DNA of 64,000 bases from Cadophora sp. MPI-SDFR-AT-0126 (Eukaryota; Ascomycota; Leotiomycetes; Helotiales; Ploettnerulaceae). Within the stretch, counting starts at the first letter, position 1, and every line of letters starts with the position of its first letter. Positions 1-11,356 of the stretch are shown one piece after another. The stretch covers positions 3,224,001 through 3,288,000 of the forward strand of contig JAGMVK010000001.1 in the NCBI GenBank assembly GCA_020747065.1. Direction: 5' to 3'. The notes beneath the pieces were generated by a model that had not been told where the DNA came from, searched no databases, and worked only from the letters and a program-made list of their open reading frames with translations. The translations under genes were made by a program, and so were the position numbers.

Positions 1-599
1 CAACTCGACCGATGAGGGTTGCATAAGACTCCAGCTTACGGATTGGATTGTACGAATACCTTGAAACTCGAGGCATTTCATTGTGTAAAGAAGGCATAAG
101 CGGGCGAGGCGTTAGAGTAAAGTGTAGGAATATGTACAAAATGTCTCCAGTAGACAATTTTCAACACAGGCGCCCGATCCCGGCATCAGCCATACCAACA
201 GTTCATGAAGTGAATGCCCAGAATGACTTCAAAAATCATGCTATCTTCGTGAATATGTGTAGCAAATTCCATCGCTACTGTCGTTCCTTTTTTTCCCCCG
301 TCTATGTCGCCTGAGTTGCTTTCAGTTGATCAACTAACTGGGAACAAGTAAATATATTGGCGAGACATGCAGCCGACAGGTGCATTGTCCTCTGGTGTGA
401 TGTTGTTTTAATCAGGCCTAACTTGTGATAGATTGGAAGAATAGGCGCTTCTACGATGCCGGGCGATCTAGATGGAATAGTTCACGTCCACAAAGATCAA
501 GGGATATTTATCTCAGGAAAGATAATCAATCATGTCTCCCTGTTTTAATCGAGCCTCTCACTTAACGAAGTAAACTTCATTGCCTCCCAGTTCCCTCAA
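1..599. other. Intergenic / left window edge
   Basis: I see no supported gene here. The only open frame (48-314, +) is short, shows no recognisable domain and no codon-usage signal. The right part is the 3' flank of the minus-strand transporter. Confidence 0.6.
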
Positions 600-2225
600 T
601 CATCTGCTACCGCTCAACAGCAGCGCTCTCTCCCCCTCCTCACTCTCCTTCTTCCCTTCCATCCCCTTAAACTTTCCCCCATCAACCTTCCCCACAACCC
701 AGCTCCCCTCCTCCCTCGCACTATCAAAAAACTCCTGATTCTCCTCAAAACTCCTCCCCCCACTCTCAGGCGTATACCTCCAAGTCCACCACCCCGCAAA
801 CGCATTCGTCCCCGCAAACACCAAGAACAACCAATACTTCAGATTGTTGAATCCAATAGGCGTCAACAACGTGATAGCAAAGTTGGCTAGTCCCCATATT
901 ATCACAGAGATTGCTGAGCCCTGCGCGCGTGCTGTGCTCGGGTAGATCTCAGTTGGAATCAGCCAGACTGTAGCGAGCCAGCCGATGCCGAAGATGGCTG
1001 TTGCGGCGAAGAGTGTTATACTTCCGGGGATTTCAACGGCCAGATCCGGGAGTGAGGTTTCTGCTAGGCCGCCGAAGACAGTGAGGATGAGGAAGGAGAT
1101 GGAGAGGCCGACCGACCCCCAGACCATGAGTTTTCTCCTTCCGTAGACGTCGATTGTGAGCCAGGCGAAGGTCATCATTAGGAAGTATGAGATGTAGTTT
1201 CCGAGAGTGAGGAACTCGGCTTTGGTCGTGGAGAAGCCGAGCAGTTCGAAGATTTGCGGACCGTAAACTGAGACTGCACCATAGCCTGTCAGGGCTTGAT
1301 TGATTTGGCCCATGACTGTCACCATGCTAGGGTGGAATTGAGAACCCCCTGGTAGTAACATGTCTTTATAGCCGACTTTCTCATCGCCTTCGTTCTCATT
1401 CGCTTCTTGCATTTCTTCGAGTTTGGATTTGGCATGTTCCTTGCTGTATATACTTTGCAGTGCCTTCTTCGCATCATCCGTTCGCTCTTCAGATACGAAC
1501 CAGCGAGGTGATTCTGGCAGCCGACTGATGAAGGACATAAGCAGAATCGGGAAGATCTGCATAGCTACGATGGGGATACGCCATGCCCATTGATTATCCT
1601 TGCCGAGTCCGTAAGTCACGGCCATGTTAATCCCATACGCCATAAGTAACCCAAAGATATTCATCTGGAATTCTTGCGCCAGAGCCCTTCCTCTCGCGCC
1701 GTCCGAGGAGAGTTCGCTGCTGTAGACCGGTATCACGGCATCGATTCCTCCAACTCCCAAACCCATGATTACACGTCCGGCGAGCATGCAAGCTATTGCT
1801 CCGCCGTTCCAAGGAGAGGGTCCGTGAAATGAGAAGCCAGATATGAACATGAGAATGTTACCGAGTGCGGTGGTTGCGAGACAAGTGAAGATTGAGGGCT
1901 TGCGACCTTTTTTGTCCCCAAGCCAGGAGGCAATGATGGCTCCTAGCGTGCAACCTAGATAGTAGACTGATACAATGATGCCGACTATGGGGGATTCCTC
2001 TGAAATCTGCATAGTTTTGAGGTAGGAGCGGTTGGTGTTGATCAGGGACATCATGCCTGTAGGAGATTAGAACTAGATGCTCAGGGCAATGGAAGGGGTC
2101 TCCGCGCCTTGATCATAGCCGTATAAAGCAATTGCTGTGCTGGAGAAAATAACCACTTCATGCTTCTTCGTGAAAATTGGGAAGACTGAAGAGCCTCTTT
2201 CCACCCTCGAAGGAGGATTCGGCAT
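600..2225 (-). CDS. MFS sugar/polyol transporter (Sugar_tr family)
   Basis: Twelve-helix major facilitator of the fungal hexose/polyol/quinate-permease type, probably a plasma-membrane proton symporter; the substrate cannot be told from sequence. Exon 1 is 2225-2108 and exon 2 is 2056-600, giving 524 aa, normal for the family. Exon 1 supplies an ATG and ends in the family motif ALYGYDQG. Exon 2 continues with MMSLINTNRSYL, the loop-2/3 motif GDKKGRKP, the central PESPRW motif and the C-terminal PESGGRSFEE variant of PETKGR. The join is required because exon 1 runs into a stop. The acceptor (2057) is good, but the only phase-correct donor (2107) begins GC instead of GT, with poor flanking consensus. 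It is divergent from the Ser/Pro-rich gene at 2742 and shares its promoter region. Confidence 0.88.
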
Positions 2226-2741
2226 CTTGGGCACGTGATAGGAAGAGTAACACTTCGTTCTCCTTCTTGGGGAATTGGCTCTGTACCAAAGGCTGCAAAG
2301 AAGAGTGCGGAAAGAGAATTGGGCAATATAAAACGAGACAAGAAAAGGGCTAAATTAAAGCACACAGGAAATCAACATTGCTTGAAGTTTCCCCCACCAG
2401 CCCCCTCTAGCCGAAGCAAATATTTTGGAGGGGGATCGTCATGCATGGCGCCAGACGTCATGCCGCTCTGGGTGGGCATCGAGACTCCTCGATCATGGAA
2501 AATACTATTCCTGTGGATTTAGCACGCCCATCGAGAACTGACTCGGGAAACCCCACATGTTGTATGCTTACGTGTGATGATATCGTATGCTGATGTTTGT
2601 TGTTGATGTTGAGTGAAGCGAGTGGAAGAGTGAAAGAAAGGGATGGAGTGAGCTGTTAAGAGCTCCGCTTTGCGATCCCTGTCAACTACCTTACCCACTC
2701 GTCCATCTTCATCTTCAGCCTCGCGACATGAAGCTCCCATA
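2226..2741. promoter_or_regulatory. Divergent intergenic region (transporter / Ser-Pro-rich protein)
   Basis: This is about 0.5 kb between two divergent start codons, so it should hold both promoters. Open frames on either strand (2235-2522 and 2519-2911) lack domains. I could not assign specific sites. Confidence 0.4.
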
Positions 2742-3926
2742 ATGCCGCCTCCACCTGTGGCAAGTCTACTGTCCACATTCTCTTGACTACCTATATTCTG
2801 ACTTTCAAATACTAGACGCCCTCGCCACATCGATTCGTGATCAAGAAAGAACGCCCACCCGTCCGCAGTACCCCGCTGGCGCAAGAAAACACCCCGCGTC
2901 CAAGCACCCAATTCAACTCAACACCACGCTTTACCTTCTCCTCCACTCCTCGGCCTACAGCATCACAGACTCTTCCTCCTCCTCGATTTACTCCGTCAAC
3001 AGCGCGATTTTTAACGCCTGCGAGCAGAATCCTAAAAACACACGATGCGATCGAACTCTCGTCCGATGATGGACTCCAGGATATCCACGACTCCATTGAG
3101 ACGGAGGAAAAGGACTTAGATCAAGAGGGGGTACCAGTCTGCGGATCTGGAAAATGACTATAAACTAGAGGAACCTAGTCCAAAGCGTCGACGTCTGTCT
3201 ACGTCGTCGCAGACTGGGCCGGAAGAGCAGGATGAGGACCCAGAAGAGATGCTGTTGGACGAGAAGGACAACAACGAAGATACCTCCTCATCTCTCCCGA
3301 TACTGTCCTCACCACCCGCTCCGCGCCGTCCAATATCGACTACAGCTCCTCGCTTCCTCCTCTCGACCCCAGCACCACAATCCACACCCCGAGACTCGAA
3401 CTCTCTATCCACACAAAACCACATCCCCACACCCTTCCTCAAACCCCCTCGTTTCCGCCCGCCAGACCCCTCCTCAGCCACTCAAACGCAATCCGACCCC
3501 CTACCCGACCAGTTCTCTCCACATAGAAAGGGTCAGAAATACGTTCCGGGGGGTCTAGCTGCCGAAGTCAGGGACTGGCTGATGAATCTCGACGGCGCAA
3601 TTCCGGACACGAGAGGGAAGAGGAGAGACGAAGAGTGGTTGATTAGGATCGTAGTTGATGAGGTTAGTGGGGGGTCGAAGGAGGGCATGACTTTGGTTAG
3701 GGGAAGGCAGATACATGCTGTTGATGTTTTTGGAGAGATGGGGGAGATGGCGGATGGGGTGGGTGGGTTGAGGATTATACTTGCTGGTGAAGGAGCGGGA
3801 ACTGGACTTCAGAAAGGAAGTGCGGTTGAGCTTGGCAAGACAGTAGGTATCAAGGGGCCGGTTTGGGAGGTGGTTGTGGAAGGGGTGAAATGGGGTGTTG
3901 GTGTTGATTGGAAGGTCTTGACTTGA
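2742..3926 (+). CDS. Unrecognised Ser/Pro-rich protein, apparent one-base frameshift
   Basis: Function not recognised. Proposed exon 1 is 2742-2756 (MPPPP), with an intron 2757-2815 ending ACTAG; exon 2 then runs to 3926. The N-terminal half is Pro/Ser/Thr-rich and disordered (repeated TPRF/STPR), followed by an acidic AIELSSDD patch. A basic PKRRR stretch that could be a nuclear signal comes next. The C-terminal ~120 residues look folded (KGQKYVPGGLAAEVRDWL... to WGVGVDWKVL). The two halves lie in different frames: the upstream frame stops at 3157. Dropping one G from the G5 run at 3127-3131 makes a continuous ~374-aa protein reading DQEGYQSADLENDYK across the junction. An intron 3061-3127 also restores phase but has a poor donor (GTCCGA) and removes the acidic patch. 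So it is either an assembly indel, a real lesion or an odd intron. The start codon is uncertain. Confidence 0.6.
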
Positions 3927-4578
3927 TGAGAATGATGATTTGAGATACCCGGATCTAGAGAGCTAATTGCTATAGTACCTAGCTGCTTCTATACTTTTGC
4001 AATATGAGAAAATTTTAAGAAGATGGTCATGAACATACTGGAATTCCATTGAAGCCTTAACCTATGAGTGCAGTTCTGGGCTCGGATTCCATTGAGCACT
4101 CATCCCGACTCTCTACCAGTAGAGTCTATTCGGCACAAGTCGTTTGTTTATTTCGATAATCATTAGCCGAAGCACCTTCCGCATAAAATTCGTATACAAG
4201 TAGCTTGACAGCAAAATTGTGCATTTTCCGGGCAATGAGTCATGCGGCGGCAGCATCTCTTTCAGATCCTGAATGCCGCCAAGCCACCACCACAAAATCG
4301 TTACTAAATGTACTCAGCTGAAAGTGTTCGGCTAATACCAGACCTCCTTTCACGATCGAATTGTTAAATGAACGGAGATATAAAAGGATAGTGATTGCTC
4401 TTTCTTCATTTTCTGACATTTTCGCTCATTCCGAAAACCTTGATCATCTTCTCCGCATTGTGGAAGTCCACGTTCATATCTCAATACCATCACAACCAGT
4501 TATCCTTGAAACCAAACTCACTTCATTTTACTTCACATCACTTATTTCTCTTCAAGAACCACCAGAATATTTCCCGCA
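3927..4578. other. Intergenic, GNAT upstream region
   Basis: About 650 bp between two plus-strand genes, holding the 3' flank of one and the promoter and 5' UTR of the next. The stretch just before the GNAT ATG is CT/CA-rich, as is usual for fungal 5' UTRs. No gene is supported. Confidence 0.5.
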
Positions 4579-5467
4579 ATGTCGTCTCCCCCATACATAA
4601 CCATCCGCCTCGCAACCACACCCCAGCACTACACACAAGTCTCCCGCCTCGAGAACCACGTCTTCTACAACGACCCTTTCACGATAGTAGCATTCGGTCC
4701 CGAACGTGACTCGGTTGCCAACATTGAGATGAGAGCGAAAGGCTTAGCGAAGGAGCCTGAGAGGGAGGAGGAGAGAACGGAGGTTGTCATGGCCGTAATA
4801 GACAAAGAAGGTGGTGAGATGGGTTGTGAGGATGGGGAAGTTGTTGGAGCTGCGCAGTGGAGGTTTGTTACTGGGAGAGAACGGGAAGCGAAGGGGGGTG
4901 GTGGGCAGGATGGTTCTGGAGGAGGAGGAAAGAAGAGAGACGAGGATGAGAAAGGAGAAGAGGAGAAAGATACTGGGAGTGGGTGGGGTATCGGTGCCAA
5001 TGTCAAGTTTTGCGAAGACGTGTTTCTTGTCGCGGATGAGCATATGATTCGAAGTACTAAAGGAAAAGACTACGCCAGTAAGTTCCCGTCTTCATACTCA
5101 CTCCATACTCCTTCCCCTTACACAAACTTCCCATTCCAGACCCTGTCTTTCTCGACCCTTCCTCAATGCTCGGTCCACCTAACTTTCTACCATCAAAGAA
5201 CTGTGTACTTTAATCGTCTCCCCCTCACACCAACGCCGCGGTATAGGCCAACAGATCCTCTCTCACGGCTTGAAAGAAGTCGACAGACTGAATTTGCAAT
5301 GCGTGTTAGCTGCTTCGAAAGAAGGACTGGGGCTGTATAAGAGGTTTGGGTTTGTGGAGTTTGAGAGGATGGAGTTGAGGTTGTGGGAGTATGATGGGGG
5401 TGAGGGGTTTGGGCTGGAGGATCATGTTGTTATGTGGAGACCGCCAGCAAATGGCTTCGAAATATGA
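4579..5467 (+). CDS. GNAT-family N-acetyltransferase
   Basis: Predicted acetyl-CoA-dependent N-acetyltransferase; substrate unknown, probably cytosolic. Exon 1 is 4579-5077 and exon 2 is 5199-5467, giving 255 aa. The acetyl-CoA P-loop reads QRRGIGQQ in exon 2, preceded by the beta-4 strand LCTLIVSPSH. It is followed by the late GNAT motif EGLGLYKRFGF and a C-terminal VVMWRP strand. A Gly/Glu/Lys-rich low-complexity insert of about 35 residues lies between the first strands and DEHMIRSTKGKDYA. The intron (5078-5198) has a GTAAGT donor, a CTAAC branch site and an AAAG acceptor. With this acceptor the catalytic strand follows GKDYA directly as in relatives, so no frameshift is needed. It ends 338 bp before the convergent regulator gene. 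Confidence 0.85.
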
Positions 5468-5804
5468 GAGGTGAGGCAGGTGAGGTGGACGAGGTGGTGA
5501 GTGAAACGAAAAGTGGACATCATCATTCTGTCTTGTGCCAGTCTAGGTGACATACATAGAGTCCGGGAAGTGATGCTAGCAGAAGAAGGCTTTGCGCACC
5601 CATCTCACACAAACTCGACTTGAAATGAACTCGGTCATAGAAGACTTCGCCGGAGCGCCTTTCATAAATGGTATAATGCCAGAACCATGCTGGTAACCAT
5701 CCTGGGAACTTACAATTTCAATTTTATACTGCCAACCCAGCCCAACCCAAAGACCCACTGGGGAAACAAGCCCAGCTGAACTCCTCAAACTCCTTGCGAG
5801 GTGG
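5468..5804. other. Convergent intergenic region
   Basis: Shared 3' flank of the GNAT gene (+) and the Zn2Cys6 regulator (-). I see no gene or strong structured element. Confidence 0.5.
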
Positions 5805-7610
5805 TTAGGTGACTAAAAGGCTCATATGCGAATTTTTCAACTGCTCAACCCAATTCCAGCTGCTCTTCACTCCAGCAGCCTGATGCTCCCACATTCTCTT
5901 CACAACCTTGAGCGCCAGATCAATATTGCCCAAAGCGCTCCATTTCTTAAGGGTAGCAAAATGTGCCATGATCAAATTTTTGTCTTCATTCTTGATAGCA
6001 GCTGAGCCGGCGACGAAGAGCGGGAACAGCATACACGCCATCACACCATCGTCTTCGCGGATCCCACACATTCCCTTCACGATGCGCGTGACACTGATCT
6101 GGACTTTATGATGATCGCGGTGGTCCGGATTCAGAATCGAAAATAACCAGATGTAGAGAGCCATCTGGTAGAAACTTGCTACGAGTCGCTCGGATCTGGA
6201 CGACGTTGCCTGTGGTTGCCAGGCCTCCAGTTCCGCGAAGATCTTCAAAGCTGTCTCGGTCGTAGTTCCGTCGAGTTCTCCATTGTTGCTGTCCACAGTG
6301 CTGCGGAGAGCAGAAATTAGAGCGACAAAATCGATCAGACCATCTTGAACGCCAACGAGATATCTGGCTTGTCCGGTGAGATCAGTGATCTGATCGTACT
6401 GAGGCACGACAATGGGCGCGGATGGTACTGTCACTGAGGCTAGAAAGACATGATAATAGTAGAATTCCAGCAAGAATGGGTGGATTCTCGCCCTCAGATG
6501 GTAACGCAGTGGTAGTGGTCCGATTGCATCTCGAGGTGGTGTCGAGGTAAGTGTGATAATTCTACCTGCCCTCGATAAATTGTCGTTGCCGGAACCATCC
6601 CCACTCCCTTCGCAAATCTCATACAGACAGAGTAGGAGATACGTAGCGAATACTACTTCCAGATCCCGATCCTTGTACTTGTAAGGATGTTCTGGGTATT
6701 GTTCTTCCAGAAGCCGGGCTCGTTCCAACTGTTCTCTTCGCGCTTCCTGATGCAGACGACTCGTTTCCTGCTCCAATTCTGGCTGCTCTGACCCGGCTGG
6801 GTATCGTTTCAACAGCTGCGAACCTGCAAGACTGAGAAGCAATTTCATCATAGTTTCGTCACGAATAGCTAGAGGTAGCACGATTGAATTGAACGGGTTT
6901 GCCATTCCATTGGAGGTTGTGAGCACACGCGAGGTTTCGCCACGGAAATGATGGAAAAGCCTTTTCTGCAGTGGTGTGTTTACACCGATGACGATGTGGG
7001 AGAGTTCGAATGGTAGTGAGGAATGTGGTTCCATTTCAATGAAATGCGATGCGTCTTCTGGGATTGTGAAATCTTGCCCAAACTGATGATAAAAGTAGTC
7101 TGTATGAACATAGTTGCTGTCACCGTTGAGCATCATCCCATTGGCGAAAGACAAAACCTCCTCTGTCGGCGGGGTTGAGTGAACGAAATATTCGAAATCG
7201 ACATCCTCTTGAGAAAGCTCTTGAACATTTCCTTCGGGCAAGGTGTTACTGGTCAAATTTGACGCAGTTTGATCCGGAGGCCGCTGCCTTGTTGACCTCC
7301 TCCGCTGCCGTCCTCCGTTCCAGTCGGTTCTTGCAGGGTAGCCGGTACATTTTAGGTTTCCCTTTTTACAATTATTGCCTTGAGAAATGTCAGGAATTAT
7401 TCATACGAAATGTTGGTAAGTAAAAGGAGAGGATTCATTTGGTTTGAGTCGCTCCCAGGTATGCTCACATTCAGTCCCAGGGGCCTCATCGCATTTTTTC
7501 TTTCGAAGTCTGCAAGTTCCGCACCCAGTCCGGGAACGACTGATAGCTCTTCTCGGTGTGAGAACTTGGGGCACGGGCGGCGCAAATCTCATTCCCATCT
7601 GCGGCTCCAT
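5805..7610 (-). CDS. Zn2Cys6 transcription factor with fungal TF domain 2
   Basis: Nuclear regulator with a Gal4-type binuclear zinc cluster. Exon 1 (7610-7469) encodes the first three cysteines in TGCGTCRLRKKKCDE. The intron 7468-7379 (GTGAGC...CTGAC...CAAG) interrupts the fourth Cys codon, and exon 2 (7378-5805) continues CNNCKKGNLKC. The cluster is therefore Cys30, 33, 40, 48, 51 and 58 of 571 aa, exact CX2CX6CX7CX2CX6C spacing. A basic linker (NGGRQRRRSTRQR) follows, then a long helical region resembling the Fungal_trans_2 (PF11951) middle domain. The ATG at 7610 starts MEPQMGMRFAPP; an in-frame upstream extension has no good support. The target is unknown. It lies upstream of, and on the same strand as, no obvious operon partner, but its neighbours (DUF3445 enzyme, membrane receptor-like protein, monooxygenase) are accessory and could be co-regulated. 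Confidence 0.9.
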
Positions 7611-8432
7611 TTGTAGCTTTGGGATGCAAACAAATTGTAATGAGAGACACGCTGCGCAAGTAGCTGTTCGAATGATCGCGAGAAAACAGAAACTAACAGA
7701 GCGCACGAAAATCAAATGCCGAACATCAAACGCCGAAAATCAAATATCCTCCCAGAAACAGCATAGAAGAGGACAGCGAGGGAAAAGGGGAAAGAAAAGC
7801 AAACACACATTAAAGGAAGCACATTGAGAGGGTCTCGTCTATATATCCTCGATTGGGATGAAGATGAGGGGTCTTATGTTGGTCCAGGCCTCGCTGGTCA
7901 AATAAGACGGCGCCGATAGCTGTGTACCCAAGAAGCACGCGCATGTCCGCCAAAGATCGATCACAATTGGGTGCTGCTACTGTAAGCTGTCTCTTATCAC
8001 AAATGACCAAGAGCGCTGTTCCGCGTTTTTGTTGGTGACGGCCGGGCCGAACCACACTTGGCGGGAGCGAACACAGGGATCTTTGACAAATGAAAAGGTG
8101 TCTGACAAAAGCCCGCCATGAATAAAGTTAAAGTTCATGAACTACATGCTTCGACGGAAATATTTGATTCTATGGGAATTGATGAAAATGGATGCAAGTT
8201 GAAGCCGCAACGGGAGCTTGGAGAACTAACTTTCCATACACGTGACGAGAGTCAGGGATGTTTGAGACTAAGTCTATTCTGGGATGCTAAGCGATCATTC
8301 CTTCCGCCAAAACATAAACAATGGCTGCCTGGCTAGACAGTCCTTTCCTTCAGCCCCAACGAGATTGCTACTGCATGAAATTTCTTGATACATGATTAAA
8401 TAAGCACAGATCCTTACACTTGCTCCTCTTCA
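7611..8432. other. Intergenic region
   Basis: About 820 bp holding the promoter of the Zn2Cys6 gene on the left and the 3' flank of the DUF3445 gene on the right. The open frames inside (7810-8055 -, 8118-8336 +) show no domain similarity I recognise. Confidence 0.5.
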
Positions 8433-9744
8433 TTATTTGAACTCTTCAATACTTGAAACATAGTTTCCAAGCACCTCATCACACCACTTCTCGAAAGTTT
8501 CGTGCCAGACGTGTCTTGCTTTGTACTTGGCCATTTCAGCTGGCCACGCGTTGATTGCTGAGCGCAGCGAATACAGGCTATCCAAGTCTTTCGCAAGTTC
8601 GGTCATTGGCTCCATATATGTTCGCACCAGGAACATTACAGCTCCTGTGCGAGGGAGCCTTCGCAGTGTCTGCCGTTCATATCTGATTCGAAGCTCTTCG
8701 ATTCTGGGGGGGCTTTCGATGGAATCCGCAAATGGTTCTTGCTGAAACATGGTACCGTTTGTTTGTACGAAGTAATTGTTTCGCTGTACTGGGTTCATGA
8801 CTGTTATGCCCAGGAAAAATCTATCAGTGTCAGATATGACTCCAACGACAGGGTATGAGGATCACTTTTCCATTGCTTTTCTCAATCTCTGGTCCCAAAA
8901 TGGCACTGGTTTGTGTATCTTCCATAATGGCCAGCCTATGCGTTGTTGTATGTACCACCCTGCTGGGGCAAACGAGTAGCTTGCTTGTCTGGATTTGTCG
9001 TCAGCATTGTAATTCTCCGTTATGCACCATTGTAAATACATACAGAAAATGTTCGTTCACAGCATCTCCAGTACCCTGCATGAGTAGATTGATGTCTTCC
9101 ATTGCTAGCTGTGCAGCTATGGCGAGCGGATGTTGGTCGTATGGCTCGATGAACCTGAAAGTCTTGGATGTTATTGCATTGTGAACATAGCCAGGTTTAC
9201 TTTTGGGGATCCAGAATTGCAACGGGTACCGCTGTATCAGGAAGTTGACTATGCTCTCGAGTGCTTCTTTGCAGGCATCTGTTGCTGAAGGCAGACATTG
9301 AAGTACGCCTTCATAGTTGGTTTGGAGGAGATGAAGTCTCACCTCCTGCTCCTTCTTATATAGGTTATCGATGACACTGTTCCACCTTCAGTCAGCATTC
9401 TTCCTAGACGCTCCCCGAAGCTTGGAAGTTCAGCCTTTTCCTGCTTGCAATACATACAGCCAATCTTCTTCCGGCATCTTGCGAATTCCCATCGTCATGT
9501 TATACTTTCCTGCTTTCCACGGTCTATATGCACGCGGAGTAGTCTTCGACATGTCGAAATCGTTCAGGGCCGGCACAGCACGGAAGTCCAGCTTGGGTCC
9601 CGCCTTCTTTGTCCAAATCCAGTGCGTCCAAATTTTCTTAACAATGAAACATTGGAAATAGACAACCAGTAGCATGGATATGCCAAACACTATCATTACT
9701 GAGATGTTAGACAAATGATTGCAGTAAGGAAGAGTCGACAGCAT
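8433..9744 (-). CDS. DUF3445 (PF11927) heme-dependent oxidative N-demethylase-like protein, membrane-anchored
   Basis: The four-exon model (9744-9458, 9376-9044, 8979-8866, 8820-8433; 373 aa) joins in phase at every junction (all phase 2). It rebuilds the DUF3445 core: DWLVIDNLYKKEQEVR, then the RYPLQFW block, FRFIEPYDQHPLAIAAQLA, the hallmark YSFAPAGWYIQQRIGWPL followed by WKIHKPVPFW, and the VQRNNY block. Characterised bacterial relatives are heme-dependent oxidative N-demethylases acting on small methylated amines; that activity here is inference. Residues ~17-37 (VMIVFGISMLLVVYF) form one hydrophobic helix, so the enzyme is probably anchored to a membrane, like many fungal members. Introns are 81, 64 and 45 nt, two with GTATGT donors; the 64-nt intron uses a CAAG acceptor. 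It neighbours a rhodopsin-like protein on the same strand, 1.6 kb away. Confidence 0.85.
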
Positions 9745-11356
9745 CTTGCTGGCCTCGGGGATCTGCCAGTAATGTGATTTTGTGCTTGGGCAAAAGAGCA
9801 CAACGGCAAACTTGATTCGGAGAGACTTTTCGAGCCTGCCGAAAGGGGTGACTTGAGTATATATTCAACAAAGAGTCTCACGTTGATCTAGATGTCAAAA
9901 TGTTGACCAAAACGATACTTTTTCCTCGCACTAGAACCGCCTCCCACCAATAATATCTAGCCGACCAGAAATTTTCCACAAGCAGATAACATACACAATA
10001 GATATCGACCACCTTACCACTCAAGAACTCAGTACCTGCGACCACTGTATTGCGTAGAACGCGCAGTTGTTCACAATGTGCATGAGTGGGCCCACCGTTT
10101 GCGGTGACAGCGGTCCGAGAAGAGCGCCTGAGCCGCCAGCCACAATCCTAATATCAGCTCCAGAATAGGGGTCACCTTCATCCACCTGCGTCAATAAGAA
10201 TGTACGATGCGACTTGAATAGTTTATGCGCAACAAGTGTATGCATGGCCACGTAAGGAGCCACCCTATCAACTTGAGGCTGCATATAGTGCATTCACCTA
10301 TCCCATAACATTGGACGGTACTAAGGAATTCTTTCCTCAGCCTTCGTGACGCCAAGTTTCTTTCGAACAAAATTCGATCTCGCCGTGTGCCGATGTCCTG
10401 GTTCTGGGTATGTATATGAGATCGGCTTAGTGCCACAAAGTGTTCAAACCTCATGAACTTGTAAGATTTGAATATATTTCAGCTTGGGCAAGAGTTATCG
10501 TTCCTGTATCAAGCTGAGAACCAGAACCTTTATCGGTCAATCTCAACGGAACGGCAGCTGCATGTGTCTTTAACGGCTGGGTTGCGACTGATAACAATAA
10601 CCAATCTCATGCTGAAATCAAAATTGAAGATGACACATCCGCGCTTCAGGTATGTGTGCAGGCTTGGCTTGCGGTATCAGGGATTGCTCTACCATTAGAT
10701 TTGAAGGAAAGGAATCGTGGCCTCCTGCGGCCGCACCATTTGAGATGACTCTGCGAAGTAGCACAAAGTTATGCACCAGGCTCACTGAGGCATGACCAGG
10801 ATACCAGAAAACCAGCCCCTTTCAGCGCCGCCCAAATTGACAAGGTTCGCGCCCGATCTTGAAGATTACGTTGAGTCGGCGAGACATTGGGGACATCGTG
10901 TTGCAAAGAATGGATCACAGGTCGATCACTGGCCCGAAAGTGCGAATGACACCTGAATCCATGCACCTCGTGAAAGCTCGTCACTTCACGTATCGGCATC
11001 GATTGGTTACATCTCGTTCATTCCCTCAGCCCAATACTGGTGACACATCCTAGAAGCCAGAGACGATTCTATCTGGGACGCCTACAGCGGTACCGACGAG
11101 CACCTGGGTTCCGGTATATGGAGTTGGCACGATCGAGCATGGATCGCCATGGCCATGTAAGCGACAGCAAACCCTTCAGAAACAACGACAGAATCTGCCA
11201 CTAGCGTCTCGAGGATGGGCCGTTTGTGCTTCATTCCATAGGACGGTGTGCGAATAATGTAAAGTAAGCAATCATCTCAAGTAAGACGAAGTTCGCTCCC
11301 AGGTGTATAATATACGGCTATCACTGTGTATGAGCTCTGATAATAAATCGTCTAAG
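9745..11356. other. Gene-free 1.6 kb
   Basis: No gene supported on either strand. Several open frames of 60-135 codons exist (for example 10021-10293 -, 10191-10454 -) but none carries a recognisable domain or joins by introns into one. It includes the DUF3445 promoter. Confidence 0.5.

Noticed and set aside
5078..5250. Frameshift in the GNAT gene at the AAA run near 5195
   Set aside because: One 121-nt intron with GTAAGT donor, CTAAC branch and AAAG acceptor (5198) gives the expected GKDYAKLCTLIVSPSHQRRG order, so no lesion is needed.
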